A DNA stretch of 64,000 nucleotides from assembly GCF_900182735.1 (NCBI RefSeq), contig NZ_FXTU01000003.1, positions 248,001 through 312,000 of the forward strand, given 5' to 3'. Within the stretch, counting starts at the first letter, position 1, and each line of letters opens with the position of its first letter. Under the pieces are notes generated by a model that did no database searches, had not been told where the DNA came from, and saw only the letters and a list, made by a program, of their open reading frames with translations. Position numbers and translations under genes: made by a program. The DNA comes from Laceyella tengchongensis (GTDB taxonomy: Bacteria > Bacillota > Bacilli > Thermoactinomycetales > Thermoactinomycetaceae). Positions 63,613 through 64,000 of this stretch are shown here, piece by piece.

Positions 63613-64000
63613 TTGAGTGTTCACCAAGAACTGATACAACTTATTCAAGCTGGCAAAGAAGGACTAGGAATAGACTTTAAACGAACCGAGTACACTCGGG
63701 AAAAACAAACAGATTTAATCAAAGATCTGATTTCTATGGCCAATGCTCCTTTTGATGGAAAGAGATACATCATCATTGGAGTTGACGTAGAAGGAGATTG
63801 CATTTCTATTTTTCCCCTTCAAAACATTACTGACGATGCTGAATATCAACAACTAGTTCGCGAATTTGTCGAGCCTACAATTCCTTTTACTTACTATGAT
63901 TTTGAATATGAGGGAAAAACCCTTGCCGTATTTGAAATAAAAGGATGTGAAAACCCTCCTTACATGATAAAAAAAGATCTCCAACGAGGAAAGACTATCT
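63613..64000 (+). CDS. AlbA_2 / Schlafen-type DNA-binding domain protein (runs off the window)
   Basis: The first 129 codons, from TTG with AAAGGAAG 7 nt upstream: MSVHQELIQLIQAGKEGLGI then DFKRTEYTREKQTDLIKDLI, SMANAPFDGKRYIIIGV, and NPPYMIKKDLQRGKTI at the window edge. The DFKR...LIKDLISMANA...GVD pattern is the AlbA_2 (divergent AAA_4 / Schlafen core) domain. Full-length relatives may carry further C-terminal domains and some act in phage defence or transcription control. The C-terminus is outside the window. Confidence 0.85.
   Translation, partial: MSVHQELIQLIQAGKEGLGIDFKRTEYTREKQTDLIKDLISMANAPFDGKRYIIIGVDVEGDCISIFPLQNITDDAEYQQLVREFVEPTIPFTYYDFEYEGKTLAVFEIKGCENPPYMIKKDLQRGKTI

Noticed and set aside
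1..64000. Riboswitch, T-box, tRNA or rRNA
   Set aside because: No conserved core or clover-leaf could be recognised by eye in the intergenic regions.

Overview
The window is chromosomal DNA from a spore-forming Bacillales (low-to-mid GC Firmicutes) bacterium. Supporting signs are a Spo0M homologue, a gluconate operon in the Bacillus order gntR-gntK-gntP-gntZ with an almost exact B. subtilis-type GntR operator and a cre site, a CIRCE element, a CstR-type repressor, a PerR-like box, and AGGAGG ribosome sites with some GTG/TTG starts. A thermoactinomycete-like relative is plausible but this is a guess. No rRNA or tRNA gene and no intact transposase was seen.

Layout. 1-1002: the leader end of CRISPR array 1. 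1116-7910: a DUF4272 protein, a membrane protein, htpG behind a sigma-A promoter and CIRCE, and a divergent DMT exporter / MocR regulator pair. 7983-13182: mannitol operon mtlA-mtlR-mtlF-mtlD (minus strand). 13.2-18.7 kb: a gene graveyard with small remnants, including a type III-B Cmr1 relic, a GntR/UTRA relic, a frameshifted Imm1-like gene, and one intact secreted protein. 18.7-26 kb: a CRISPR island in which arrays 2 and 3 flank cas6-cas2-cas1-cas4-cas3(truncated)-WYL(truncated). A deletion has fused the WYL regulator gene to the middle of cas3, so no interference complex is encoded here.

26.7-32.5 kb: XRE-like regulator plus NUDIX pair, an SDR, an aldo-keto reductase and an MFS exporter/HxlR regulator pair. 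32.8-36.9 kb: a CstR-controlled persulfide/sulfite detoxification operon (TauE, DsrE-like, TusA, rhodanese-metallo-beta-lactamase, TusA-rhodanese). 37.0-39.3 kb: ahpC-ahpF peroxide defence. 39.4-46.6 kb: GH13 alpha-glucosidase and the gluconate operon. 47.3-64 kb: efflux pump/MarR pair, racemase, acetyltransferase, CNNM-type membrane protein, Spo0M with an acidic tail, erythromycin-esterase and macrolide-phosphotransferase family proteins, S66 peptidase, a CotS/APH-like kinase with a WYL regulator, two VOC proteins, a secreted protein and the start of a Schlafen-type AlbA_2 protein.

All three CRISPR arrays are transcribed leftwards (minus strand). Each has a similar leader at its right end, and read on the minus strand the repeats end in ATTGAAAC, a typical crRNA 5' handle. 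A roughly 130-bp miniature element with GGGTGTGTCTG terminal inverted repeats occurs twice in full and at least twice as fragments.
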